64,000 bases of DNA, from contig NZ_CP048751.1 of NCBI RefSeq assembly GCF_011064825.1, positions 248,001 to 312,000 of the forward strand, read 5' to 3'. The translations under genes and the position numbers were made by a program. A model generated the notes under the pieces. That model did no database searches. It saw nothing but the letters and a program-made list of their open reading frames with translations, and was not told where the DNA came from. The number at the start of each line of letters is the position of its first letter. Position 1 is the first letter of the stretch. Positions 9,189 to 17,559 of the stretch are shown here, in pieces. Source of the stretch: Brevundimonas mediterranea. Its GTDB lineage: Bacteria > Pseudomonadota > Alphaproteobacteria > Caulobacterales > Caulobacteraceae.

Positions 9189-11240
9189 ATGAATCGTATT
9201 CGCCTTATGGCCGCCTGCTCGGCCTGTATCGTCGTCGCCCTGACCGGCGGCGCCTCGGCCCAGGACCATTCGCACGACGCGCACGGCGCCCCCGCCCCCT
9301 TCGGCGCCTGGGGCTTTGACCTCGCCGGCCGCGACACCAGCGTCAAGCCGGGCGACGACTTCAACGAATACGCCAACGGAACCTATCTCCGCACCACCGA
9401 GATCCCCGCCGACAAGGCCCGGTTCGGTCCCTTCGACGTCCTCTATGAGAACGCCCAGGCCCAGCTCCGCTCGATCATCGAGGCCAGCGCCGCCAATCCG
9501 GTCAACGCCAACGCCCAGAAGGTCGGCGCCCTCTACGCCAGCTTCATGGACGAGGCCCGCGTCGAACAGCTGGGCGCCGCGCCCATGGCCGCCGACCTCG
9601 CCGCCGTGAAGGCCGTGACCGACCACGCCGCCATGGCCCGCCTGATGGGCGCCAGCCATTCCGGCTTCGGCGGCTCCCTGTTCGGCGTCGCGGTCTTCGA
9701 GGACCTTCAGAACCCGAACATCAACTCGGCCTATCTGGCCCAGGGCGGGCTCGGTCTCCCCGACCGCGACTATTATCTGAAGCCGGACTTCGCCGCCCAG
9801 CGCGAGGCCTATCTGGCCTATCTGACCCAGACCCTGACGGCCATCGGCTGGACCAATCCGGCCCAGAGCGCCGCCGACATCCTGGCCTTCGAGACCAAGG
9901 TCGCCGAGAAACACTGGACCACGGTCGAGCGTCGCCAGATCGACAAGCTCTACAACCCCACCAAAGTCGCTGACTTGGCGACGTTCGCTCCCGGCTTCGA
10001 TTGGACGGCCTTCCTCGACGGCGCTCAGGTGGGGAACCTCGACACCCTGGTGCTGATGGAGAACACGGCCTTCCCGGGCATCGCCCAGGTCTTCGCCGAA
10101 ACCCCGATCGAGACCCTGAAGGCGTGGGAGGCGACCCAGATCGTCGATCAGGCCAGCCCCTATCTGTCCAAGGCCTTCGTCGACGCCCGCTTCGACTTCC
10201 GCGGCAAGACCCTGCGCGGCCAGCCCGAGAACCGTCCCCGCTGGAACCGCGGCGTGGCCCTGGTCGACGGCCAGTTGGGCGAAGTCCTGGCCCAGGAATA
10301 TGTCCGCCTGCACTTCCCCGCCTCGTCCAAGGCCCAGATGGAGACCCTGGTCGACAATATCCGCGCGGCCATGACCGAACGGCTGAAGACGCTCGACTGG
10401 ATGAGCGAGGCGACCCGCGAACAGGCCCTCTACAAGATGTCCAAGTTCGGGGTGAAGATCGGCTATCCGGACAAGTGGCGGTCGTATGACGGTCTCGAAC
10501 TGACCGCCGGCGACCTGTACGGCAATGTCGAACGCTCCTCGGCGTTCGAATGGGCGTATCAGCGCGGCAAGATCGGCAAGCCGGTCGATCCGCTGGAATG
10601 GGGTATGACGCCCCAGACGGTGAACGCCTACTACAACCCGCCGCGCAACGAGATCGTCTTCCCGGCCGCCATCCTGCAGGCGCCCTTCTTCGATCCGAAC
10701 GCGGACCCGGCCGTCAACTACGGCGGCATCGGCGCGGTCATCGGCCACGAGATCACCCACGGCTTTGACGACCAGGGCCGCAAGTCCGACGGCGACGGCG
10801 TGCTGCGCGACTGGTGGACGCCGGAAGACGCCGCCCGTTTCGAGGCGCGGGCCAAGGTTCTGGGCGACATCTACAACAGCCTGGAGCCCCTGCCCGGCGT
10901 TCACGTCAACGGCGACCTGACCATGGGCGAGAACATCGCCGACCTGGGCGGCCTGCTGCTAGCGCTGGACGCCTACCACAAGTCGCTGAACGGCCAGCCG
11001 GCTCCGGTGATCGACGGCCTGTCGGGCGACCAGCGCGTCTTCCTGGGCTGGGCCCAGGTCTGGCGCGAGAAGTCGCGCGAGGCGGCGCTGAAGGAACAGC
11101 TGACCACCGATCCGCACTCGCCGGGCTCGGTCCGCGCCGCCACCTCGCCGCGCAACATCGACGCCTGGTACGCCGCCTTCGGCGTCTCGCCCGACCAGAA
11201 GGCCTACATCGCCCCCGAGGCCCGCGCCCGCATCTGGTAA
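9189..11240 (+). CDS. Secreted M13 family zinc metallopeptidase
   Basis: A 683-residue neprilysin/PepO-type endopeptidase. ATG 9189 gives a signal peptide (MNRIRLMAACSACIVVALTGGASA then QDHSHD). The zinc site is in IGHEITHGFDDQGRKSD (HExxH), with the third ligand Glu in MGENIADLGG; NAYYNPPRNEIVFPA is the family substrate-binding segment and the protein ends RARIW, close to the M13 C-terminal CxVW region but lacking the Cys. Length is typical. A strong terminator follows at 11263. Acts in the periplasm or outside the cell on peptides. Confidence 0.94.
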   Translation: MNRIRLMAACSACIVVALTGGASAQDHSHDAHGAPAPFGAWGFDLAGRDTSVKPGDDFNEYANGTYLRTTEIPADKARFGPFDVLYENAQAQLRSIIEASAANPVNANAQKVGALYASFMDEARVEQLGAAPMAADLAAVKAVTDHAAMARLMGASHSGFGGSLFGVAVFEDLQNPNINSAYLAQGGLGLPDRDYYLKPDFAAQREAYLAYLTQTLTAIGWTNPAQSAADILAFETKVAEKHWTTVERRQIDKLYNPTKVADLATFAPGFDWTAFLDGAQVGNLDTLVLMENTAFPGIAQVFAETPIETLKAWEATQIVDQASPYLSKAFVDARFDFRGKTLRGQPENRPRWNRGVALVDGQLGEVLAQEYVRLHFPASSKAQMETLVDNIRAAMTERLKTLDWMSEATREQALYKMSKFGVKIGYPDKWRSYDGLELTAGDLYGNVERSSAFEWAYQRGKIGKPVDPLEWGMTPQTVNAYYNPPRNEIVFPAAILQAPFFDPNADPAVNYGGIGAVIGHEITHGFDDQGRKSDGDGVLRDWWTPEDAARFEARAKVLGDIYNSLEPLPGVHVNGDLTMGENIADLGGLLLALDAYHKSLNGQPAPVIDGLSGDQRVFLGWAQVWREKSREAALKEQLTTDPHSPGSVRAATSPRNIDAWYAAFGVSPDQKAYIAPEARARIW

Positions 11241-11262
11241 GCGGTCACGCAGCCCGAACGGA

Positions 11263-11291
11263 AAAGGCCCGGAGCATCGCTCCGGGCCTTT
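11263..11291 (+). terminator. Terminator after M13 peptidase gene
   Basis: AAAGGCCCGGAGC (11263-11275), ATC loop, GCTCCGGGCCTTT (11279-11291), followed by CTTTTTC. A 13-bp perfect stem with a T-rich tail on the plus strand; the A-rich 5' flank could also serve the opposite-strand small gene. Confidence 0.9.
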
Positions 11292-11333
11292 CTTTTTCAG
11301 CCGTTGGGCTTTTTCAGCACAGGGCTGAAGGTC

Positions 11334-11534
11334 TTACTTCGGCGTGGTCGCTGCACCGGCGACAGCGCCGATCGCGGCGCCCGCCACGGTCGAACCGGTG
11401 TTGCCGCCAACGACCTGGCCGGCGACAGCGCCACCCAGGGCGCCGGTGGCGGCGCGTTGTTCCATGGTCTGGCCACAGGCGGCCAGTAAGGCCACGGCGC
11501 CGATGACGGGGGTCAGTTTCAGCAGGGTTTTCAT
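11334..11534 (-). CDS. Small glycine-zipper lipoprotein
   Basis: A 66-residue protein with a lipoprotein signal (MKTLLKLTPVIGAVALLAAC, Cys20 in the lipobox LLAAC). The mature part is almost all Gly/Ala repeats (GALGGAVAGQVVGG, GAAIGAVAGAA), the glycine-zipper pattern of small membrane or envelope-stress lipoproteins. It is predicted to be anchored to the inner or outer membrane. Function is not known. It stands alone between two terminators, so it is a monocistronic unit. Confidence 0.8.
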   Translation of the reverse strand: MKTLLKLTPVIGAVALLAACGQTMEQRAATGALGGAVAGQVVGGNTGSTVAGAAIGAVAGAATTPK

Positions 11535-11576
11535 AAGGCTACTCCGGGGGGACTGAGACGAGACTGACCCAACGAA

Positions 11577-11608
11577 AAGGCCCGCGTCCGGTTCCGGACG
11601 CGGGCCTT
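11577..11608 (-). terminator. Terminator downstream of ndk
   Basis: AAGGCCCGCGTCCGG (11577-11591) pairs with CCGGACGCGGGCCTT (11594-11608). Read on the minus strand the stem is followed by TTTTCG, so it fits ndk, whose stop is about 90 bases upstream. Confidence 0.85.
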
Positions 11609-11699
11609 AATGTCTCAGTCGCTGTTGCGAGCTGCGGAACGCGACTTGAGCGCCGACTTTGCGCTAGGTCGGGACGCGGTCCCTCGCGACTTGAGCGCC

Positions 11700-12119
11700 T
11701 TAGCCGACGATCTGGTCGTCGGTGAAGAACTGGGCGATCTCGATCTTGGCGTTGTCCTGGCTGTCCGAACCGTGGACCGAATTCTCGCCGATCGACAGGG
11801 CGAACAGTTTGCGGATCGTGCCTTCGGCGGCCTGTTCCGGGTTGGTGGCGCCCATGATTTCACGATAGGCGGCGACGGCGTTCTCGCCTTCCAGCACCTG
11901 GACGACGACCGGCTCGGCGGTCATTTGCTCGACCAGTTCGCCGTAGAACGGACGCTCGGCGTGGACTTCGTAGAACTTCTTGGCCTGGTCGGTCGACAGC
12001 TTGACGCGACGCTGGGCCACGATGCGCAGGCCGGCGCCTTCGATCACGGCGTTGATCGCGCCGGTCAGGTTGCGGCGGGTCGCGTCGGGCTTGATGATCG
12101 AGAAGGTGCGTTCGGTCAT
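11700..12119 (-). CDS. ndk: Nucleoside diphosphate kinase
   Basis: A 139-residue enzyme that transfers the gamma-phosphate of ATP to NDPs through a phospho-histidine. Seen: [17 protein letters not shown] at the N terminus, [12 protein letters not shown], and the active-site histidine in NSVHGSDS. The length equals that of most bacterial Ndk proteins, and the product is complete. A 14-bp direct repeat and a basic reading frame in another register follow the stop (see findings). A promoter-like pair lies at 12159-12187. Confidence 0.97.
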   Translation of the reverse strand: MTERTFSIIKPDATRRNLTGAINAVIEGAGLRIVAQRRVKLSTDQAKKFYEVHAERPFYGELVEQMTAEPVVVQVLEGENAVAAYREIMGATNPEQAAEGTIRKLFALSIGENSVHGSDSQDNAKIEIAQFFTDDQIVG

Positions 12120-12158
12120 GGGAATTGACTTCTTGTTAGGGAGACTAAGGGTCGCGGG

Positions 12159-12187
12159 CTTATAGCGACGCCCCGCCCCCGCGCCAA
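12159..12187 (-). promoter_or_regulatory. Candidate ndk promoter
   Basis: On the minus strand TTGGCG (12182-12187), a 17-base spacer and TATAAG (12159-12164) precede ndk by about 40 bases. This is a good sigma-70-type match for a GC-rich genome. Confidence 0.5.
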
Positions 12188-12197
12188 GCCTGTCTTA

Positions 12198-12686
12198 TCA
12201 GCAGGCGATGGCGCGCACGTGACCGGCGGCGGCATAGTCGAGGATGGCGCGGTCGCGGGTGATCAACGGTACGTCAAGTTCGCGAGCGATAGCGATCATC
12301 AGTCGATCCGCTGGATCGCCGTGGATCGGCTCCGGGAGGTTCCACGCGGCAAACGCAATCTGGTGGTTCATCGGAGCCATCCAGACGCCCGGCGCGCTCA
12401 GGACATTGTCGAACCATGTCGCGGCGTCGGGTTGAAACAGTCGTCCCGTCGGGCTTTGCCGATTTCGCGCAAGCAGACCGATCTCCCAAGCGGAGACCAC
12501 CGACACGAGGATTCCGTCTTCGGCCTGCGCGGCCTGTATCGCGGCACGGGCCTCAGGTCGCAAATCGCGATCCAGTTGCGCCCGAATGATCGCGTTGGTG
12601 TCCAACAGTATCGCCGCTTTGGACTGCCCCGCCTTGGACAGAGCCCCCAGCCCTCGCCCCACGGCCCTTGTCGGCTTCAAGCTCAA
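12198..12686 (-). CDS. PIN-domain ribonuclease toxin (VapC-like)
   Basis: A PIN-domain protein of up to 162 residues; PIN toxins cut RNA with a Mg2+ site made of acidic residues. Seen: ILLDTNAIIRA (first Asp), VSVVSAWEIGLLA (second acidic residue) and GDPADRLMIAIARELDVPLITRDRAIL (later Asp residues, region 12240-12330). Its TTG start overlaps the antitoxin stop (TTGA). An in-frame GTG at 12662, preceded by ACAAGGGCC, is a better ribosome-binding context and would remove a 8-residue leader. It is downstream of a Phd-type antitoxin, the standard toxin-antitoxin order. Confidence 0.87.
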   Translation of the reverse strand: MSLKPTRAVGRGLGALSKAGQSKAAILLDTNAIIRAQLDRDLRPEARAAIQAAQAEDGILVSVVSAWEIGLLARNRQSPTGRLFQPDAATWFDNVLSAPGVWMAPMNHQIAFAAWNLPEPIHGDPADRLMIAIARELDVPLITRDRAILDYAAAGHVRAIAC

Positions 12687-12973
12687 CGCAGACCGCTCAT
12701 CGGATCACAGACGCCATCCACTTCGGGGTCATAGATTGGACCATCGATGTCCAGATCGTCCGGCAGATCGACGCTTCCAGCCTGCCAGCCGATGAAGTCG
12801 CCTCTATCCTCTGGCGCAGCGGAACCGGCGACCACCGCCACCTCCTTGCCGCGCTTGGTGATGCGAACCCTGCGGATCTCGCCCGAGTTCACGCGATCCA
12901 GCAGGTCCAGGCACTTGGCCTTGAACTCCGTGGCCGTTATGACGACCTCGCCGCTTACAAGATCATACGTCAT
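12683..12973 (-). CDS. Type II antitoxin, Phd/YefM-like
   Basis: A 96-residue protein whose N-terminal half matches the Phd/YefM DNA-binding fold: VVITATEFKAKCLDLLDRV, then RVRITKRGKEVAVV. The acidic C-terminal half (DLPDDLDIDGPIYDPEVDG) would wrap the toxin. Such antitoxins neutralise the toxin and repress their own promoter. The ATG at 12973 overlaps the first half of a duplicated palindrome (TGACTGGTCA/TGACCGGTCA), which supports autoregulation. The toxin gene follows with a 4-base overlap. Confidence 0.88.
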   Translation of the reverse strand: MTYDLVSGEVVITATEFKAKCLDLLDRVNSGEIRRVRITKRGKEVAVVAGSAAPEDRGDFIGWQAGSVDLPDDLDIDGPIYDPEVDGVCDPMSGLR

Positions 12974-13009
12974 GACTGGTCATATAGAGATGACCGGTCA
13001 GAAAGTCCA
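12973..13009 (-). promoter_or_regulatory. Antitoxin promoter with duplicated palindromic operator
   Basis: TGACTGGTCA (12973-12982) and TGACCGGTCA (12991-13000) are two near-identical palindromes 18 bases apart; with flanking bases they also make an 11-bp inverted repeat with one mismatch. On the minus strand a -35 TGGACT (13004-13009), 17-base spacer and -10 TATATG (12981-12986) overlay them. The second palindrome lies between -35 and -10 and the first covers the expected start site and the ATG, so the transcript would be leaderless or nearly so. Confidence 0.65.
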
Positions 13010-13020
13010 TTGCGCCTCCC

Positions 13021-14910
13021 ATGCTCCAGATCACCGACCTGACCTTCAACGCCTGGGGCCGCAAATTCCTCGTGGACGCCTCCGTCAGCCTGCCGCCGGG
13101 CGCCAAGGTCGGCCTGGTGGGCCGCAACGGCATCGGCAAGTCCACCCTGTTCAAGCTGATCCTGGGCGAGTTGAACGCCAACGGCGACGAGATCAGCCTG
13201 CCCAAGACCGCCCGCATCGGCTCGGTCGACCAGGAGCACCCGGCCACACCCGTCAGCGTCATCGACACCATCCTTGAGGCCGACGTCGAACGCCACACCC
13301 TGCTGGGCCGGCTGGAGACCGCCGAGCCGGAAGAGATGGGCGAGATCTGGTCGCGCCTGATCGAGATCGACGCCGACGCCGCCCCCGCGCGCGCCGCCGA
13401 AATCCTGGTCGGCCTGGGCTTCGACCAGGAGAACCAGGCCCGGCCCATGTCCGAGTTCTCGGGCGGCTGGCGGATGCGCGTCGCCCTGGCCGCCGCCCTG
13501 TTCGCCGAGCCGGACATGCTGCTGCTCGACGAACCGACCAACTACCTCGACCTGGAAGGCGCCCTGTGGCTTGAGGCGCGGCTGAAGAAATATCCGCACA
13601 CGGCCCTGATCATCTCCCACGACCGCGAGATGCTGAACGAGGTCTGCACCCATATCCTGCACCTCGCGAACCACACCCTGACCCTCTACACCGGGAACTA
13701 CGACGCCTTCGAAAAGGCTCGCGCCGAAAAGGCCCGGCTGCAGTTGTCGGCCAAGGCCAAGCAGGACGCCGAACGCGCCCACCTCCAGGCCTTCGTCGAC
13801 CGGTTCAAGGCCAAGGCCTCCAAGGCCGCCCAGGCCCAGTCGCGGATGAAGCGGCTGGAGAAGATGCAGCCCGTGGCCACCACCATCGAGGAACGGGTCG
13901 CCCCCTTCACCCTGCCCTCGCCGCCGCGCCCACTGGCCCCGCCGCTGATCCGGCTGGAGCGAGCCAATGTCGGCTATGACGTGGGCAAGCCGATCCTGCG
14001 CAATCTGAACCTGAGGATGGATCTGGACGACCGTATCGGTCTGCTGGGCGTCAACGGCGCGGGCAAGTCCACCTTCGCCAAGATGATCGCCGGCGCCCTG
14101 GACGTGTCCGAGGGCGAACTGCACCGCGACCGCAAGATGCGCGTGGGCTGGTTCCACCAGCACCAGATCGAGGCGATGGACCCGACCGACACGCCGCTGG
14201 AGATCATCCGCCGCGCCATGCCGGACGCCCCCGAAAGCGCCCGCCGCTCCAAACTGGCCCAGTTCGGCTTGGGCTATGAGAAGCAGGAGACCACGGTCGA
14301 CAGCCTGTCGGGCGGCGAGCGCGCCCGACTGCTGCTGAACATGGTGGCCATGGACGCGCCCCACGTCCTGATCCTCGACGAACCGACCAACCACCTGGAC
14401 ATCGACAGCCGCCGCGCCCTGCTCGACGCCCTGAACGACTATTCCGGCGCCGTCATCCTGATCACCCACGACCGTTCGCTGATGGAGATGGTGGCCGACC
14501 GGCTGTGGCTGGCCGCCGACGGCACGGTCAAGCCGTTCGACGGCGACATGGACGACTACGCCAGGTTCGTTCTGGACCGCGCCAAACAGGCCATCGCCAA
14601 GCCCAGCCAGATCAAGAAGGAAGAGGCCGCCGCCGCTCCCGCCGCCCAGAACAACAAGGGCAAGAAGAACGACCGCAAATCAGGCCCTTCGCCCTCGACC
14701 CTGCGTCACGCGGTCAAGAAGGCGGAGGAGACCATGGCCCGCCTGACCGCCGAGATCGCCCGCATCGACGACGACATGGCCAACGCCGCCGTCAACAACC
14801 CCAAGGCCCTGGAAGGCCTGACCCGCGCCCGCGCGAAGACCCAGGCCGACCTGGACGCCGCCGAGGTCGCCTGGGTCGCGGCGGAAGAGGCGCTCGCCGA
14901 GGTGGCGTGA
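13021..14910 (+). CDS. ABC-F family ATPase (YheS-like)
   Basis: A 629-residue soluble protein with two ATP-binding cassettes and no membrane segment, as in ABC-F translation factors that act at the ribosomal E site. First cassette: VGRNGIGKST, FSGGWRMRVALA, LLLDEPTNYLD. Linker with many Lys/Ala from about 225. Second cassette: GVNGAGKST, SLSGGERARLLL, LILDEPTNHLD. A charged coiled-coil tail occupies the last 90 residues. The order and the N-terminal sequence resemble YheS more than EttA or Uup. The upstream region is shared with the divergent toxin-antitoxin promoter. Its stop overlaps the next gene by one base (TGATG). Confidence 0.9.
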   Translation: MLQITDLTFNAWGRKFLVDASVSLPPGAKVGLVGRNGIGKSTLFKLILGELNANGDEISLPKTARIGSVDQEHPATPVSVIDTILEADVERHTLLGRLETAEPEEMGEIWSRLIEIDADAAPARAAEILVGLGFDQENQARPMSEFSGGWRMRVALAAALFAEPDMLLLDEPTNYLDLEGALWLEARLKKYPHTALIISHDREMLNEVCTHILHLANHTLTLYTGNYDAFEKARAEKARLQLSAKAKQDAERAHLQAFVDRFKAKASKAAQAQSRMKRLEKMQPVATTIEERVAPFTLPSPPRPLAPPLIRLERANVGYDVGKPILRNLNLRMDLDDRIGLLGVNGAGKSTFAKMIAGALDVSEGELHRDRKMRVGWFHQHQIEAMDPTDTPLEIIRRAMPDAPESARRSKLAQFGLGYEKQETTVDSLSGGERARLLLNMVAMDAPHVLILDEPTNHLDIDSRRALLDALNDYSGAVILITHDRSLMEMVADRLWLAADGTVKPFDGDMDDYARFVLDRAKQAIAKPSQIKKEEAAAAPAAQNNKGKKNDRKSGPSPSTLRHAVKKAEETMARLTAEIARIDDDMANAAVNNPKALEGLTRARAKTQADLDAAEVAWVAAEEALAEVA

Positions 14911-15152
14911 TGAAGCCGATCAAGTTCAGTCGGGAGGAAACCGCCGCGATAGCGGCGAAGCTGCGACCCTATTTTCGGGACGAACTGGACGTCGAACTGC
15001 GCGACCTTCAGGCCCAGATGCTGATCGACTTTCTCAGTTCCGAGATCGGGCCCTTCTTCTACAACCGCGCCCTCTACGACGCTCAGGCGGTGCTGAAGAA
15101 AAGGGCCGACGACATCTCTGAGGCTATCGCCGGGCTGGAACGCAGCGAGTGA
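14910..15152 (+). CDS. DUF2164 family small protein
   Basis: An 80-residue protein starting at ATG 14910, coupled to the ABC-F gene through TGATG. The sequence IKFSREETAAIAAKLRPYF, followed by LRDLQAQMLIDFLSSEIGP and YNRALYDAQAVLKKR, matches the DUF2164 pattern (a helical protein ending in a YNxAxxDAQ helix). It has no signal peptide and no membrane segment. Function is unknown; coupling to ABC-F suggests co-expression only. Confidence 0.85.
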   Translation: MKPIKFSREETAAIAAKLRPYFRDELDVELRDLQAQMLIDFLSSEIGPFFYNRALYDAQAVLKKRADDISEAIAGLERSE

Positions 15153-15385
15153 CCGCGTCCCCTCTCGGTTTAGGACGGGAAAGACACCCTGGCCTTCGTC
15201 GCCGAGGCGGGGTGAGGCGGCGGGTCGCCGTCGTTCGGAAATATCGGTTCTCGCAGAAGAGTTTACTTCTTCCCTCCTGATCACCGGCTTCAGACGAAAG
15301 CTTGACCATTGCTGGTCGCACCAGCCCATTGCCACGGGTCGAGCGACTATCTACGGTCATGCGCCCGTCGGAAGCAGATTTGGTC

Positions 15386-16744
15386 ATGAATAAATCTATC
15401 GGTGTGACCAGCGAGCGCCTCGGGCGCATCGTCGAAGAAGCTGCGAGCGAAGTCTATATATTCGGCGAGCCCGACTTCTACTTTCGACTCGTCAACAGGG
15501 GCGCCCGCGACAATCTCGGCTATAATTCCGAAGAACTCTCACGGCTGACACCCTGGGATCTGAAGCCGAACATCAGTCGTGCCGATTTCCTGAGACTGAT
15601 CAAACCCCTCCAATCTGGCGAGGTCGACAGACTTGACTTCGACACCCTCCACCAACGCAAGGACGGCAGCACATACAATGTGTCCGTCAAGCTTCAACTC
15701 TTTGACGACGGCGATGACGCGGTCTTCTATGCCGCCATCAAGGATACGACGGATTATCGGCGGGTTGAGGCCGCGCTGCGAGAAACAGCCACCCGACTTG
15801 ATGTCATATTGAGCAACACGACCATGGCCGTCTTCCTCATGGACGAACGACAGCACTGTGTATTCATGAACAGGGCGGCGGAGAAACTCACGGGCTATGC
15901 TTTCGCGGAAACGACCGGACGTCCCCTCCATGACGTGATTCATCACACCTATCCGGACGGCTCGCCCTTCCCTCTCTCGGAGTGCGCCATCGACCGCGCG
16001 TTTCCGGAACAGGCCGGGACGCAGGGCGAGGAGGTCTTTGTTCATAAGGACGGCTCCTTCTACCCTGTCGCCTTCACGGCCAGCCCGATCTACGACAGCG
16101 AGGCGAAGGTCATCGGCACCGTCATCGAAGCGCGCGACATCAGTGAGGAGAAGCGCAACGAGGAGGCCCGCCAGCTGCTGATGAACGAGGTCGATCACAG
16201 GGCGCGCAATGTTCTCTCGATCGTCCAGTCGCTCACGCGACTGACCCGCGCCGACGACGTCGCGACCTACAGGGACGTCCTCGCCGGGCGGATCGGCGCC
16301 CTCGCGCGCGCGCAGACCTCCCTGGCCAGTCGGCGTTGGGAGGGCGGCCGGCTGGAGGATGTGGTCAGGGAAGAGCTGGAAGCCCTTTGCCCCAGGGACA
16401 CCGTGGACACCCACGGCCCCGAGATCGGGCTTTCGCCCGAACAGGTCCAGCCCCTCAGCATGCTGCTCCACGAACTGGCGACCAACGCCAACAAATACGG
16501 AGCCTGCAGCAATGGCGGCGGCCGTGTCTCGGTGACCTGGACGCTGAAGGAGGGTCAGGTGACGCTCCAGTGGCGCGAAACGGGCGGCCCCACGGTTGTT
16601 CCGCCGACCCGGGAAGGCTTCGGATCCTCCCTGAAGGCCAGCGTGGTCCGTCAGCTGGGCGGCGCCCTGACCCGCCAGTGGGCGACCGACGGGCTGATCG
16701 TCGAAGTCGCCTTCCCGCTCGACCCGCTGCAAACGCCGGCCTGA
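15386..16744 (+). CDS. PAS-PAS HWE-family sensor histidine kinase
   Basis: About 452 residues, with no membrane segments, so a cytoplasmic sensor. Two PAS domains (about 20-130 and 135-255; the second reads VFLMDERQHCVFMNRAAEKLTGY) precede the kinase core. The phospho-acceptor His is in NEVDHRARNVLSIVQS (about residue 271) and RWEGGRLEDVVREEL is the HWE-type signature. The ATP site has LHELATNANKYGA and a Gly-rich C end. I chose ATG 15386 (preceded by GGAAG); ATG 15359 and TTG 15302 are also in frame. No response regulator gene lies beside it. HWE kinases often act in general stress or light signalling; the ligand here is unknown. Confidence 0.87.
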   Translation: MNKSIGVTSERLGRIVEEAASEVYIFGEPDFYFRLVNRGARDNLGYNSEELSRLTPWDLKPNISRADFLRLIKPLQSGEVDRLDFDTLHQRKDGSTYNVSVKLQLFDDGDDAVFYAAIKDTTDYRRVEAALRETATRLDVILSNTTMAVFLMDERQHCVFMNRAAEKLTGYAFAETTGRPLHDVIHHTYPDGSPFPLSECAIDRAFPEQAGTQGEEVFVHKDGSFYPVAFTASPIYDSEAKVIGTVIEARDISEEKRNEEARQLLMNEVDHRARNVLSIVQSLTRLTRADDVATYRDVLAGRIGALARAQTSLASRRWEGGRLEDVVREELEALCPRDTVDTHGPEIGLSPEQVQPLSMLLHELATNANKYGACSNGGGRVSVTWTLKEGQVTLQWRETGGPTVVPPTREGFGSSLKASVVRQLGGALTRQWATDGLIVEVAFPLDPLQTPA

Positions 16745-16892
16745 ACGCAAGCCTTCCGGTCGCGAGCGGAGGCGCTCGGGGGCCCTCCTCGACGAATACA
16801 GGCCTGGCGAACCCCTGTCCGCTTTCCGGACCGCACCCCAGGTCACAGTTCGACCCATTGCGGACGTTGGCGGATTGAACCTAGGAGAGCTG

Positions 16893-17285
16893 ATGATCAT
16901 CGCCACGATGTTGTTCGCTGTTTATCAATCGGAACCGCCTACCGCAGCGCGGCCTGAACCTGCCGTCTGTGAACTATCCGAGCGTGACCTAACGACAGGA
17001 TCTCGGCTTTGGTGCCCTGCCGAGCTCCGGAGGCAAGTGCCGCAAAGCCTAATGACGACGATGCCCATCGATGGGATCGGCAAGGGATGGGCGCTGTTGA
17101 AATGCGACCTCGGTGAAGGTGGCGTGACGACGGCGTGCAGTCTTGTCGCCGAGTCGGAACCGGGTTCTTCGTTCGGCGCATGGGCAACACGCGTTCAGCT
17201 CAGGGCGACCGCGCAGGGCACCGATGGTAGTTTTCCCCCGGCTGGCGATAGCTACTACGCCTTTGCTCGATGGGAAGTTCGCTAG
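16893..17285 (+). CDS. Secreted TonB C-terminal-like protein
   Basis: A 130-residue protein. ATG 16893 is preceded by AGGAGAG, a very good ribosome-binding site, and opens a hydrophobic leader (MIIATMLFAVYQS). The rest, especially GWALLKCDLGEGGVTTACSLVAESEPGSSFGAWATRV, follows the TonB C-terminal-like repeat pattern common in Caulobacterales periplasmic proteins, with a Cys pair. It lacks the proline-rich spacer of a true energy transducer. The stop codon lies inside a 9-bp-arm hairpin (17269-17300) next to the insertion element, and codon use is less GC-biased than in neighbours. Function is not established. Confidence 0.6.
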   Translation: MIIATMLFAVYQSEPPTAARPEPAVCELSERDLTTGSRLWCPAELRRQVPQSLMTTMPIDGIGKGWALLKCDLGEGGVTTACSLVAESEPGSSFGAWATRVQLRATAQGTDGSFPPAGDSYYAFARWEVR

Positions 17286-17313
17286 CGTCTGCTTCCCATC
17301 TGTGGACGCCCCC

Positions 17314-17559
17314 TTCAGCGCAAGAGTGATTTTCGGGAATTTCTGACACGTAGTCGGATGCTGCCATCTGTCCGGCCTGTTGATGCGGTCGCTCAAAGAC
17401 CGCTGGCCTGTATGGGAGTTCGCGGATCCGGTCCAAATCACCCACGGCGTGCTCGAAGCACAGTGGAAAGCCCTGGTTTTCCTGATCCCGTCTCGCCGAC
17501 TGTTGCGCCATACGCTCCTTCGCTCATCCCTACGCTTCGACGTCTCGCGGTCGTGCTGG
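17314..17559 (-). ncRNA. Candidate guide (bridge/seek) RNA region of the IS1111-type element
   Basis: This 246-base non-coding end lies 3' of the transposase, where IS1111-group elements encode their target-guiding RNA. Two hairpins are visible: GCGGTC-GCTCAAA-GACCGC (17385-17403) and GTGCT-CGA-AGCAC (17449-17461). Reading frames across it on the minus strand have no family similarity. The exact RNA ends and guide loops cannot be fixed by eye. Confidence 0.45.
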
